Source: Escarpia spicata (Eukaryota; Annelida; Polychaeta; Sabellida; Siboglinidae). Taken from it: 64,000 bases of DNA. Of this stretch, positions 45,801-57,675 are shown piece by piece. The stretch lies in assembly GCA_963995525.1 (NCBI GenBank), contig OZ023217.1:25843587-25907586 (forward strand), given 5' to 3'. Below the pieces are notes generated by a model. It was not told where the DNA came from and made no database searches. It saw only the letters and a program-made list of their open reading frames with translations. Every line of letters starts with the position of its first letter. The stretch's first letter is position 1. The translations under genes and the position numbers were made by a program.

Positions 45801-48169
45801 TATGAGGTCATCATCTTAATGTCCAAATTAAGGAAATGTGTTTGACATTAAAAACAATCTCACCAGTCATGAGGGATACACAATTCCATACTACTATTTT
45901 AACACAAATATCTCTTGCATGAAATTAAGGTATGTGTGCTACGCTACTTGGCCTGATAGCAAAAACTATGTTACCATGGTAAGCACTGTCAGCATGGTCA
46001 CCACTGCATCATCACAACATTCACTGTCACCACGGTAACCAATACACAACAGTGGTCGACACAGTCACCATGGTAAATACTACAATATTATAGTAACATC
46101 TGTAATCATGGTAACGACATCACATTGACATGCCACTTCTCAGTGATGTCACTACATGTACAACAGCTGTAGTTGCAATAACACCATCTGCATCAAGGAC
46201 AACACTGATACTGACTATTATATAAGTCTATGTCAATAAATGGACACTGAATAACAGTCTAACCATCTCTGTGGAAATGCTGAAAAAAATATAGTTTGTA
46301 AATTGTTATCTTTGCCAGTTGTTCATGTAATAAAATATACTACAGATGTATAATAATGTGAAGCTCAGAACATTTAAAAATTACAATTGTTTGGCAAATA
46401 CATATTCAATTTCAGTAGACACAAATTGTAAATGATTATTGGTGAAAGATGTAAACACACAAAGTACACACCAACAATTCATTCCTCAAACAACACCATA
46501 TAACAATGTATAACATCAGTTATTATATGCTACTATAATTAAAATATAAAGTAAATAAAAACATAATACTAATATTGTTGAATACAAGTAATTTACACAT
46601 TAAGTGTCAATCAAATATGTCACCTCTGTATGTCATATATAAGACTTCATCACTGTATTCTGTTGACTAGAAAGTAAGTAGTGCAAAATATCAACTAATT
46701 AACAATTAGCATGGTCACACCATATAGCACACTTATTACATCACAAATGTACAATAAAATAAACCACTATAATTACGTTAAGTCAATAATATATACTACA
46801 TGTATAATATATCCATCATCAAGCAACACGATAACCTTCAAAAGCCAGATCGAGGACAGAAGACATAAGGGCATAACACACATCGCATGGATGGACAATT
46901 ATTTGTGGATCTTTCATGAGCAGCTGTAACAATTACACTTGAAAAAAATAACGTAAAAGTACAATTTATATTTGGAGATTCCATTTATATAGCAGATGAT
47001 CAAATAGTTTCTTCCATGAATATTATTTTCTATAAATAGTGTAGTGCTTTATACCTCACAAGGCCACAAAGACATGATAGATTAATTATGGACAAGGACA
47101 TCACCATTTGCTGACATCACAATTAAAAGTATGTGCGTGACTTCCGTGAAGGTGAGGTTTGAACAAGGACGGCATGACATCTGCTAGATCAATCATTCCT
47201 ACATACAGTAGTCGTTTTAGATACTTTGCGTTATGTTTTTGTCATAAAGAAAAATGCGTAGGGCCATAATTTCAACATGATACACAATTAAATGTCTGAA
47301 CGCTCCACATGTTCGGCATCCAATTTGTTATGGCCTGACAACCTTTTGTTAAGCAACAGGTCATGTGATGGATAGGTCAATTGTGGCATTTATAGTTGGG
47401 AGTTTTAACACATTTTGAACAATGCTATGCAAATGTGCGAGGGATTTCAGGGCAGACTGGAGCCCCGGAGGTGCAGTGTGCAGAGCCTACCAGCATGGGG
47501 ACATGTCCTGACAACATGCTATTCCAATCCCCACCTATCAGCAAATAGTACAGGGCAGATCATGTTCTTTAGCCTTGGCAAACAAGTAATCTAAAGAAGT
47601 AAACCGCAGCAGAAAATTCGGAGTGACGCTCTAAGGCAGTCTGATGTGATCCTATCCATCTTTTACTGTCTCCTGCAGCCGAGTTGATGCCAGATGTACT
47701 GTTTGGCATTTCTTTGGACCACACCATTGAGGCAGAGTGGGGGACCCTGACGATTGGGCAACTCAGGATCTCCATACACATTGTCCAGGCTTGTGTCGCC
47801 CTAAAGAGGACACTCCAGGATCGCTGACCAGTGGCAACACAACACGGGAGGGAGCAGTAATGGATCGCCAAACCCAACTGGTGTGGGAAATGGGTGTTAC
47901 GCATTGCCTCCAACAATGGGAGGAACCATCATGTTTCACTGGTCAGCCACAACCCACCTCAAGCTGGGAAGCCCCTGGCTAGTAAGGTGCTGACCCGCCA
48001 TGGTCTGCCTGTTTCTGTCGGTGTGTGGATCTCAGAACATCTCAACAAGTGGATTGATAAACTATTCACCAGGCAAATTAAACAAACCAGTGAAGATGCC
48101 ACCTCTTCACTTAACAAGTTAGAATGTCAGTATCATGTGTCCAGATTGACTGAATGTAAATGATTTACA
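45801..48169. other. No gene recognised
   Basis: AT-rich sequence. Short frames at 47,569-48,163 on both strands are unassigned. Part of the right end may belong to the following LINE. Confidence 0.35.
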
Positions 48170-48690
48170 ACGGATTAATGACTCATAAAAGACAGCCATC
48201 ATTCACTTGGAAACAAAACTTGCTTCCAGTGGAAGTGCACATCCCCCATGGCAGGGCAAGGATCCTGAAGAACCAGGTCAGCATGAGCTGTGCAGTGAGA
48301 AACTCTTTACTTCAGTTGGTCGAACCGCCTACAGGTGGCTCACAACAAATTCTTGCCATTCTCCACTTCACAATATCAGGCCCTGTAAACATTGTGGACA
48401 TCTACGCCCCCATACTCTGCTCCACTGTAGAAGGTCTATGAGGAAGTAGCCAATGCCACCGGGAGTATCCTTAATTCAGAACATCTCCTTATGTTGGGAA
48501 ACGTCAATGCCAGAATGAGATGGGACAGGGAATATGGCCAACTAGTCTCAGACACTACAGGGTTGGGAGAATGAACGGACATGGCCAGAGACTATTGGAG
48601 CCGTGTTCTTATCACAGCTTCTGCATCGCAACTTATTCTTCCTCACGAAGCCATGCAACGAAGTGTCCAGGAGAATTCTGTTATTATTAG
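48170..48690 (+). mobile_element. LINE endonuclease fragment
   Basis: Translation in broken frames gives AVRNSLLQLVEPPTGGSQQI, GPVNIVDIYAPILCSTVE, FYEEVANATGSILNSEHLLM, LGNVNARMRWDREYG and SQLILPHEAMQRS. This follows the order of the apurinic-type endonuclease in a widespread animal LINE lineage (a GDFNAR-like block reads GNVNAR here). No reverse transcriptase follows. Confidence 0.7.
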
Positions 48691-48957
48691 ATTATTGTTT
48701 ATAATTAAACAATGCCTGCTTTTGATCTTTACTACAATATGACAGTTTTCCTGTTAGAACTCATTGGATTTTTGGACTTTTAACACCCTGTACGGGCCCA
48801 GTCCAGTATTTGGAAGAACTCAATTTCATTGATAAAATACACAAAATGTAAACAATCCATGACTGCAGAAATTTGATATACCTATGAAGAAACAATCAGA
48901 TGGTATTTTGTGATTGCAGCCTGGCTGTTTTTTATAATTTTGATGCGGGCTACTGCA

Positions 48958-49439
48958 GAAAGGTGCTGATGTGTTTGTCATCAGTCAGCAGCATGGTGAT
49001 GTGGTTGTCATCAGTCAGCAGGGTGGTGATGTGTTTGTCATCAGTCTGCAGGGTGGTGATGTGTTTGTCATCAGTTAGCAGGGTGGTGATGTGTTTGTCA
49101 TCAGTCAGCAGGGTGGTGATGTGTTTGTCATCAGTCAGCAGGTTGGTGATGTGTTTGTCATCAGTTAGCAGGGTGGTGATGTGTTTGTCATCAGTCAGCA
49201 GGGTCGTGATGTATTTGTTATCAGTCAGCAGGGTTGTGATGTGTTTGTCATCAGTCAGCAGGGTGCTCACGTGTTTCAGTCATCATTTGGGGAATGCTGA
49301 CGTTCTTCAGTCAACGTTTGGCAGAATGTTAATATGATTCAGTCGTTTACTGGAATGTTGACATGATTCAGTCATTGTTTGGTGAAGTGCTGACATGGTT
49401 CAGTCATCATTTGGTGAAGTGCTGACATGATGTTCGTAG
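48958..49439 (-). repeat. 30-32-bp minisatellite continuous with the SLC17 C-terminus and stop codon
   Basis: Read on the minus strand, the first unit (about 49,439-49,408) is coding sequence of the last exon and begins ATGTCAGCACTTCACCAAAT; the stop TGA lies at its end. Successive units diverge gradually (TTCACCAAAC, then TTCCAGTAAAC, then TTCCCCAAAT) and turn into a uniform 30-bp unit with CTGCTGACTGATGACAAACA, repeated about ten times down to 48,958. The array is therefore 3' untranslated sequence grown from the coding end. A 30-bp period gives artefactual frames on both strands. Confidence 0.88.
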
Positions 49440-49558
49440 CTGTCAGGTTCAGCTGCCCAGTCCTGCTGGTTGCCCGAGGCAAACAGGCTGTAGAAGATGG
49501 CGCCACCGCAGTAGATGACCGCGGCCAGCGAGAACACAATGCGCCATTCACTTGCAAA
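49400..49558 (-). CDS. SLC17-like terminal exon with stop codon
   Basis: 159 bp coding, FASEWRIVFSLAAVIYCGGA then IFYSLFASGNQQDWAAEPDS and a short tail ending PNDD, stop TGA at 49,400-49,402. The final ten or so codons lie within the first unit of the downstream minisatellite. Helix 12 is followed by a very short C-terminus compared with vesicular glutamate transporters. Confidence 0.94.
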   Translation of the reverse strand, partial: FASEWRIVFSLAAVIYCGGAIFYSLFASGNQQDWAAEPDSYEHHVSTSPNDD

Positions 49559-50430
49559 CTGAAACAACAGCTGGATATAGACGCAGACTCTACATGCTTA
49601 CTCTGTTATGTCACAAACGCACGTCTAAAAACATGGTGCTGTGTTAATATTCTGGCCCTGAAGCCAGAAATAGTACATTTTCGTCTACCGGTAGCTGTTA
49701 TTCTGGTCACTTATCTGGGATTTGTGTTGATGGTAGTATTCAAAACAGTTCAACCTAATCACTAGATGATTAGCTAATGTTGCACTAAAGATCTAACATG
49801 TCATACAGGAATGATGTTTAAATATTGTGGATGACTAAAAGCAACAATGATTTACTCAAGAAAACAACAAAACACAAACATGGTGACCCACCAAAGCAAA
49901 CCGGGTATTAAGTCAAACAGGCCTATTCTGCACATCAGATGAAAATAGTTGTCTAGGTCATGTCAGATTTATTGTCGCATCTATTCGTTTATTTGGGGAG
50001 GAATGCCTGCCATATAGTCTCACCTTTCAATGTCCAGTTTATGTTCCTCGACAAATAATCTCAAACTAATAAAATACATCCATTTAAGAACTAATAGATT
50101 AGAAAAACAACCGAAAATGAGTCAAAATTACCTAGTTTCTCAAAATGTCGCTTTTTAAAGTTTGCTTAATTTTTTTACAATAAATAAAAAAGTACCTAAG
50201 ATATTTCAACAAACAAGGTACCATTTTAAAGCTTATCATCTATGGAATGAAAAAAGGTACAAAACTCCATTTCATAACTGTGCAACTTAGTACACCGACT
50301 TTACTGTGGCAGGTCACACATTACACATATATCTTTAATTGACCTAGAAATATTGTCGGGACCTTGTATGTGGTAGAGGCAAACATTTCTCACTCAATAC
50401 AATAGTGACATGATAAAAATATTGACATAC
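49559..50430 (-). other. Intron h/terminal
   Basis: No repeat or gene recognised. It starts GTATGT (50,430 downward) and ends TTGTTTCAG at 49,559. Confidence 0.8.
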
Positions 50431-50523
50431 CCCGTGTGTCACTATTGAGCCAGTGATGGAGGGACTGACAATGCCTGGGATTGTGGCAACAGTGTTGGAG
50501 ATGCCCATCAGCACACTGGCATA
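50431..50523 (-). CDS. SLC17-like exon h, 5' edge part of a minisatellite
   Basis: 93 bp, YASVLMGISNTVATIPGIVS then PSITGSIVTHG. Its acceptor TTTTTCAG and first 12 bases TATGCCAGTGTG are also the core of the 31-bp array upstream. The donor GTATGT follows GGG. Confidence 0.93.
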
Positions 50524-51455
50524 CTGAAAAAGTTCACAAAAACACACTGGCATATTGGAACAGTTCACAAGAACACACTGGCATACCGAAACCGTTTACA
50601 TAACCACATTGGCATACTGAAACAGTTCACATAAACACACAGACACTGGTATAACCACATTGGCATACTGAAAGTGTTCACCAAAACACACTGGCATACT
50701 GAAACAGTTCACAAAAACACACTGGCATACTGAAATATTCACAAAAACACACTGGCACACCGAAACAGTTCACAAAAACACACTGGCATACCGAAACGGT
50801 TCTCAAAAACACACTGGCAAACTGAAAGAGTTCACAAAAACGCATTGGTATATTGAAACATTCACAAAAACACACTGGCATACTGAAACATTCACAAAAA
50901 AACACACTGGCATACTGAAACATTCACAAAAACACACTGGCATACCGAAACAGTTCACAAAACACACTGGCATACCAAAACAGTTCACAAAAAACACACT
51001 GGCATACTGAAATAGTTCACAAAACACACTGGCATACTGAAACAGTTCACATAAACACACTGGCATACTGAAACAGTTTACATAAACACATTGGCATACT
51101 GAAACAGTTCACATAAACACACTGGCATACTGAAACAGTTCACATAAACACACTGGCATACTGAAATAGTTTACATAACCACATTGGCATACTGAAACAG
51201 TTCACATAAACACACTGACACTGGTATACTGAAACAATTCACATAAACACACTGGCATACTGAAACAGTACACATAAACACACTGGCATACTGAAGCAGT
51301 TTATATAGACACATTGGCATACTGAAACAGTTTACATAAACACATTGGCATACTGAAACAGTTCACATAAACACAATTTCATACAGAAACAATTCACATA
51401 AACACACTGGCATACTGAAACAGTTCATTTAAGTTCACTGGGATACTGAAACAGT
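50511..51455 (-). repeat. 31-bp minisatellite carrying the 3' splice site of exon h
   Basis: Roughly 30 units. On the minus strand each reads about GAACTGTTTCAG|TATGCCAG followed by TGTGTTTATGT, i.e. a pyrimidine stretch, CAG and the first 12 exon bases. The unit nearest the exon continues as real coding sequence. Longer spacing variants (ACTGACACTGG) and AAAA-tract variants occur. Frames through it repeat YASV and are not exons. Confidence 0.93.
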
Positions 51456-51585
51456 GGCAGACATCACATATGTACAAGGAGCTAGGTATCACAGACATGC
51501 TTGTGGAGCCAGGCATCATAGATATATCCATGGAGAAAGGCATCAGCCACATCTCAGGCATACCGGTGTAGTCTGGTATGAGTGG

Positions 51586-52265
51586 AGGACCTGTGGAGTG
51601 AGTATGTACCTGTGGAATGAGGAATGTACCTTTGGAGTGAGGTATGAAATGTACCTGTGAAGTGAGGTATGTACCTGTGGAGTGAGGTATGTACCTGTGG
51701 AGTGAGGTATGTACCAGTGATGTGAGGTATGTACCTGTGGAGTAAGGTATGTATTAGTGGAGTGAGGAATGTACCTTTGGTATGAGATGTAACTGTGCAG
51801 TGAGATATGTACCTGTGGAGTGAGGTATGAGATGTACCTGTGGAGTGAGATATGTACCTGTGGAGTGAGGTATGTACATGTGGAGTGAGGTATGAGATGT
51901 ACCTGTGGAGTGAAATATGTACCTGTGGAGTGAGATATGTACCTGTGGAGTGAGATATGTACCTACGGAGTGAGGTATGTACCTGTGGAGTGAGGTATGA
52001 GATGTACCTGTGGGTGAGGAGCGAGGTAGGTACCTGTGGAGCGAGGTAGGTACCTGTGGAGCGAGGTATGTACCTGTGGAGTGAGGTATCTACCTGTGGA
52101 GCGAGGTATGTATCTGTAGAGCGAGGTGTGTACCTGTGGAATTAGATATGTACCTGTGGAGTGAGGTATGTATCTGTGGAGCGAGGTATATACCTGTGGA
52201 ATGAGGTTCATACCTGTGGAATGAGGTATGTACCTGTGGAGTGAAGTATGTACCTGTGGAGCGAG
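51586..52265 (-). repeat. 20-bp minisatellite carrying the 5' splice site of exon g
   Basis: Roughly 30 units of CTCRCTCCACAG|GTACATAC on the minus strand. The first is the authentic exon end and donor, and the rest fill the first 670 bp of the intron, with some units extended by GAGATGTAC. Because three units equal 60 bp, the exon frame stays open through much of the array (to about 51,963). Confidence 0.93.
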
Positions 52266-52399
52266 GTCAAGGTGGTTGACGGCAAAGCCTGCCCAGGCGA
52301 ATCCTCCAAGACCGACAGCGAAGGAGAGACATGAGATGGCAGCTCCAGGGGTCATTGTGAATGCAGCAATAGTCATGAACAGAGCCTGTGACATGAATG
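52254..52399 (-). CDS. SLC17-like exon g, 3' edge part of a minisatellite
   Basis: 146 bp, FMSQALFMTIAAFTMTPGAA, a short hydrophobic stretch, then GFAWAGFAVNHLDLAPQ. The last 12 bases, CTCGCTCCACAG, and the following GTACATAC form one unit of the tandem array that fills the start of the next intron. The true junction is fixed by homology: NHLDLAP followed by YASVL in the next exon. Confidence 0.92.
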
Positions 52400-53549
52400 C
52401 TGAAAGATAGAAAATAATTGTTAAAACTAAGAATGCGGAATTAATATTGCAAAAATGTTGCCGTTAATTACAGTTGTTCTCCTCTTTTACTCGAGTGTCA
52501 CTATTCTTGCACTGTTGTCTGCACCCTCTCTACATTTCACCCTCGTTCTCCACTCCTCTCCCAATCCCTCCCAATCTCTCTCTTAGTGTAATTCTCCCAT
52601 CTTAGTCTTAGTCGTCCTTGTCTCCTTTTACCTTCCACTTTCTGGGCACCTGCTTTCTTCACTAACCATTCTTCTCCCATTCATTCCTTGCGCCCAGGCC
52701 ACCTTAGCTGAATCTTCACCAGATTCCTCTTTAAACTTCTCTCCACTTGTCTATTCTCTTTACTCCCACAATTCTTCTCACCCAATTGTTTTCGCAAACC
52801 TGTACTCTCTCCTGTTGTTTTTCCTTCATTGCCATGGTTTTTAGACCATACAATAATAATAATAAATTTGTATATCCTCTATCCTCAGGAATTTGATATC
52901 TGAGGTGAATTTTCTACTCCTAGATCATTTGCCTACAATGGCTAATAAGCATGATCTGACCAGTAATATTTATCCCCAGTTGAGGACCGGAATAGTGAAT
53001 GTCGAGAAGTGTCCACACTAGGGCTCCAACCGACTCCGAAAGACAACTAATCATCCGGATGGTGCTATATGCACACAGAAGGATGACAGTTTCACAAAGC
53101 ATTCATACAGGACATTTTATTGTTCAAAGTTACATAAAGCATTACCAACTGATTGGTGGACGGTTTACATAATTTCGAACAATTGTAGAAAACATGCGTA
53201 GTATTTCAAACAATCATCAAATGTCCACCATGAACCCATAAACCATGGGAAATCTATAAAACATAAACACATTCTGTATCCTTCCTGATAGTTTGGCACC
53301 CATGATACAAGCATCTAGGAGGAAAAGCTCACACACGTATGTTTGTTATATTATAGATAGATATTTGTATATTTTCTACATACGATACATTGATGAAGTA
53401 TTGTTAGGGGTGATTATCGGGGATAGTTTTACTATCACAATAGTGTCGTGATAGCTGTAGTTACTATTGTAATACTATCACGATACGGGCGCACTAATGG
53501 ATATTTGAAACGGATGTGATCTGTCAAGTTTGTCATGTCTCCATTCAAG
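52400..53549 (-). other. Intron f/g, right part
   Basis: A pyrimidine-rich stretch (52,480-52,800), then AT-rich sequence. No gene recognised. Confidence 0.5.
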
Positions 53550-54005
53550 CTGATTCCTGAACTGAAAGATCTTAGTTATGAACTTATTAAAGATGCCTAG
53601 ATTAGAAAGCAGGTTGACAACATTAGAGACTAGGAGACTAAGAAGAGAGCAAAGTTTTTAAAATATTGAATGGTTATGAAAATATTCATAGACATATTTT
53701 CTTCAAATTTAAAGAAGGCAGTAGAACCAGAGGGCACAATGCGGCATTAGTCAAAGAACAGTGTAGGTTAGATGTAAGAAAATGCTCATTCTCTCAGAGG
53801 ACAATAAATGACTGGAACAAATTATCTGATGATTGTGTTAATGTTAGCAGTGTGAATGTTCAAAAATAAAATTGACAGCTATCTGGGGAGGGTGGGTTAT
53901 AACTTATACCTAGGTGGAAAATTGGTGGACTCTTGATAAGCCAAAGGGTTCCTTGTCCGCATGCCGTCTGGAGCTTGTAGCTCTGGATGGCAAATCTTGT
54001 TAAAA
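53550..54005 (+). mobile_element. CR1-like LINE 3' fragment in intron f/g
   Basis: Same family as 11,425-12,268: LKDLSYEL, then NGYENIHRHIFFKFKEGSRT, RGHNAALVKEQCRLDVRKCS and FSQRTINDWNKLSDDCV, then the shared tail (CTTGATAAGCCAAAGGGTTC, TGGATGGCAAATCTTGTTAA). It has more frame breaks than the 11.4-kb copy, so it is older. It lies antisense to the SLC17 gene. The following 54,006-54,544 shows no feature. Confidence 0.85.
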
Positions 54006-54544
54006 TTTAAGCACAAAACGACAATGTTGGCATGCAACTTGCTTCCTGTCAGTATCCTCCTTGATCTTTACAAACCTGAGGTGCATCCACACAGTTGACT
54101 TTGCATTTTGTTTGTGACAATCTAAAAATCGTCGGCATAAGCAACGCATAGTGAATATTCAAGGAAGCCATCCCAAATCATAACTGATGGGTGGCTCCAC
54201 TGCTTAGAGTTGGAGTCAATGGCGATCCATGAGTGATGCTGATTTTATTGACATTAATTGATGTTAGGTTGGTGGACTCTAAACACTATGTAAAAAAAAA
54301 ATTGAAAAATCACATCTGTGATAGCATTGCAGCAACACAAGTAAACCTGCTGATGTGTTTGGCTAACTACTGTTACCATCGATAGTTCATTGTGCTATTG
54401 CAAATAACTACCAATAGTTAAATTTACACCACTAATTAGTGTACAAGATAAAATAATTAAGACAACATATTAATGTGCCAATTACTTCACTGAATAGGGA
54501 AATGTTTATGAATATGAAAGAAAGTATGTACTGTAAATACAGTT

Positions 54545-56470
54545 GTTGTTAGGTTTGCTTATCCATTTCCGGACGTTGCAGCCTTGATGGATTGTTTATA
54601 GACAGCTCTTTGGTTTGCCAGTCTCCCGACTCGCCAGACTTCTCCCATTGTCTCCTAGGTCTTCCTCTGCTTCTGCTGCCTTCCACTTTTCTTTCCATTA
54701 TTAGTCTCTCTAGAGATTGATGCCATTTCACATGGCCGAAATAACTTAGTTTCTGTTTCTTTACAAAGTTCAAGTCCCGGGTATAACACCAAGCTCATCT
54801 GCGATGGATTTGTTAGTTCTTCGTTCAGTCCACGAAACTCGTAATATCTTTCTATAACACTTGTTTTCAAATGCATTTATACGTTTAGTAATGTTCTTAT
54901 TAAGAGTCCAGGTTTCGCATCCATATGTAGCCTTTGGAAATATGCAGACTCAGATAATTCATAGTTTCATGTCTTTGTTCATTGCTTTCCACAGCTTCTT
55001 CACCTCCGTCAACTTTGTACTCACCATTGCCAACTTCCGCTTGATATCTTTCGTCCCATCTCCATCTGCTTCTATCAGTGACCCCAGATATTCAAAGCTT
55101 TCCACTTGTTCTATTTTCTCGCCATCTACTGTAACTTCTGATGGTTCTCGACATCCCTTCACATCCATAATCTTAGTTTTCTTTACGTTTAGTTTCAATC
55201 CTTTCATCTTGCCTCGCTGTACTCTTTAACAGTAGATATCAGTTTATCCAATCCTTCTTTTGATTGGTGTCATTCACTCTAATCTCACTGCAGATTAGAG
55301 TGTTGTCCAACATATAAATTTTGGATAAATTTTCTGGTCAAATCCCATGTGTATCAAGGTTTTCCAGAGTTGTCGATGACTAACATTATCAAAAGCTTTT
55401 GAATAATCTATGAAACAGATCCTAAGGTCATAGTTGAATTCTCTGCATTTTTGAATTAACATCTTCAGGTTGAAAATGTGATCTCGTTCCTCTTCCAGTC
55501 CGGAAACCAGCTTATGTTCTGTTGACTTCACATTCTAATTTTGTTGTGATTGTCTTCATTAGGATTATTAGCATAATTTTGCTCGCATGGCTGATGAGGG
55601 ATATAGTCCTGTGGTTTGAGCATTCTTGTGTGTCACCTTTTTTCAGTATTGGTATAAGGATGGCTCATTTCCAATCCATGGGCCTTGTTCCACTTTTCCA
55701 TATTTTCTTGCATAATGTGTGATAGATATCCAGGCCTGCTTCGCCACTTGCTCTTATTAGCTCTGCAGTGATGTCATCAGTGCCAGGTGATTTTCCATCT
55801 TTTAGACTATTTATTGCCCATTCCACCTCTGAATGCAAAGGCTCAAGTTCATCTTCTGGTCCTGTCCACTCCCTTCCTTCATCCATGTCTACCTCTTCTG
55901 TTTCTTCTTTCTTAAACATGCTTTCACAATATTGCTTCCATCTTTCAAGTATATCAACACTTTCAGTCAGGATCATTACCGTTTCATCTTTAATTACGCC
56001 AAGTCTAGGTTTGAAAGACTGTGTCATAGACTTGATTTCCTCGGACTTACTGCGACTATCGTTCCTTCTCATACATAGTTCTATCTTTTCACATTTCTTC
56101 TTTAGATATTTCTTCTTGTCTTCCTTGCACATTTGTTTAATCATCTTGCTCTTCTCTCTGTATTTCTCATGATAATTCTCACTCATTTCTTTGTTCTTCT
56201 TTAACTCTTTCCTTTCGTCAATCATCTGCTGTGGGTCTTTGCTTATCCATGGTTGTTTTTGCCTCCTATTTTTAGTGAAGTGTCAGCTGATTCCATAATG
56301 ACGTTCCTAATTTCTACTGCCAACTCCTCTGGTTGCTTCTCGTCAGCCACTATCTGTAGTACTTCGAAATGGTTCATAACCTCTACTCGGTATCCTTCTG
56401 TGATGTCACTGACGACGTCATACCTCACAATCTCTTTCCCTCTCTTCATCTTTTGTTAATTTTATCGCAA
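54545..56470 (-). mobile_element. RTE-type LINE, internally deleted, sense to SLC17
   Basis: Minus strand pieces: KIVRYDVVSDITEGYRVEVM and EELAVEIRNVIMESA (endonuclease/RT linker), SLKDGKSPGTDDITAELIRA (RT start), DLRICFIDYSKAFDNVSHRQ (catalytic D), then KGLKLNVKKTKIMDVKG, VESFEYLGSLIEADGDGTKD and SRSRGRPRRQWEK. The stretch between GFDQKIYPKF and the KTKIM block is missing, and with it the FADD catalytic motif, so the copy cannot polymerise. The plus-strand frames at 55,522-56,459 are shadows. Confidence 0.85.
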
Positions 56471-56834
56471 TTTTGGCGCTAAGCAATTCATGGTCAGAGC
56501 CACAATCGGCTCCCGGTAATGTCTTTGCATTAAAGTGAATAAAGACATTATTATGTAATTAATGCTTTTAAATAACAATCATGTTATTGTTTTAAACACT
56601 ACATGCAATGCAGGTAAACATGTTCAAACAAATACTTGACTAATTAATATATAACAATTCCTGATCAACACATTAGGTATGTTTTTTGCCTCAACCAGCT
56701 TTTTAATACAATTTTAAGAATATGGGCCCATGTCATGTCGCAGTGATAATTGTCCAGTGTCCGATGTAAAAGCTACAAAACAGCATTTTAGTTAAGCTAT
56801 GTAGAATCTAAATGTCATTCAAACATAGTCTTAC

Positions 56835-56967
56835 CTCCTGCAGTGAAGAACCTACGTGTGTTAGTGGTAGACAAGAGGTCGTGCCTACGGATGAGGTCAG
56901 CAAGTTGACCTCCGACCTGCACCATGACAACCATGACGATGTAGGGCAATGCTGCCATTGTGCCCGC
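56835..56967 (-). CDS. SLC17-like exon f
   Basis: 133 bp, AGTMAALPYIVMVVMVQVGG then QLADLIRRHDLLSTTNTRRF and FTAG, ending in a split codon. It includes the GGQLAD loop between helices 8 and 9. Confidence 0.95.
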
Positions 56968-57094
56968 CTGCAACATACGACACATGATGTCAGCACAGTG
57001 CTCAACAGTCAGCTAGAATGATTCTCTTTAAAGGTTCTCAATTATTATGTAAATATAAAAATGTTTTTGTTTTAATTTTGTTCTTCCCTTGCAC

Positions 57095-57675
57095 AACATG
57101 GTCCACATCACCCAGTCTGGCCCACATCACCCGGTCTGGTCCACATCACCCAGTCTGGTCCACATCACCCGGTCTGGTCCACATCACCCAGTCTGGTCCA
57201 CATCACCCAGTCTGGTCCACATCACCCAGTCTGGCCCACATCACCCGGTCTGGTCCACATCACCCAGTCTGGCCCACATCACCTGGTCTGGTCCACATCA
57301 CCAAGTCTGGTCCACATCACCCAGTCTGGTCCACATCACCCAGTCTAGTCCACATCACCCAGTCTGGTCCACATCACCCAGTCTGGTCCACAACACTCCG
57401 ACTGGCTCACATCAGACCAAGGTCTGGTCCATATCACCCGGTCTGGCCCACATCACCAGGTCTGGTCCACATCACCCAGTCTAGTCCACATCGTCCATTT
57501 TGGTCCACATCACTCGGTTTGGTCCACATCACCCGCTTTGGTCCACATCACTCTGACTGGCTCACATCACCTGGTCTCGTCCACATCACCCAGTCTGGCC
57601 CACATCACTTGATCTGGTCCACATCACCCCATCTGGCCCACATCACCCGGTCTGGTCCACATCATCCAGTCTGAC
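57095..57675. repeat. 19-20-bp minisatellite in intron e/f, about 30 units
   Basis: The unit CACATCACCCAGTCTGGTC, with C/T and G/A variants. It lies about 130 bp from exon f but shows no similarity to either exon border, unlike the arrays around exons g and h. Open frames through it are artefacts. Confidence 0.95.

Noticed and set aside
50511..51455. Repeated micro-exons encoding YASV
   Set aside because: The units lack a donor site after the short exon-like part. Only the innermost copy continues into coding sequence.
48900..52410. Possible CRISPR arrays (regular 20-32-bp repeats)
   Set aside because: The repeats are contiguous without unique spacers, the genome is eukaryotic, and no cas genes are present. 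They are minisatellites.
55522..56459. Serine/phenylalanine-rich plus-strand frames
   Set aside because: Antisense of the lysine/glutamate-rich RTE ORF.
57018..57674. 218-residue plus-strand repetitive protein
   Set aside because: 19-20-bp minisatellite inside an SLC17 intron; frame openness is due to unit composition.
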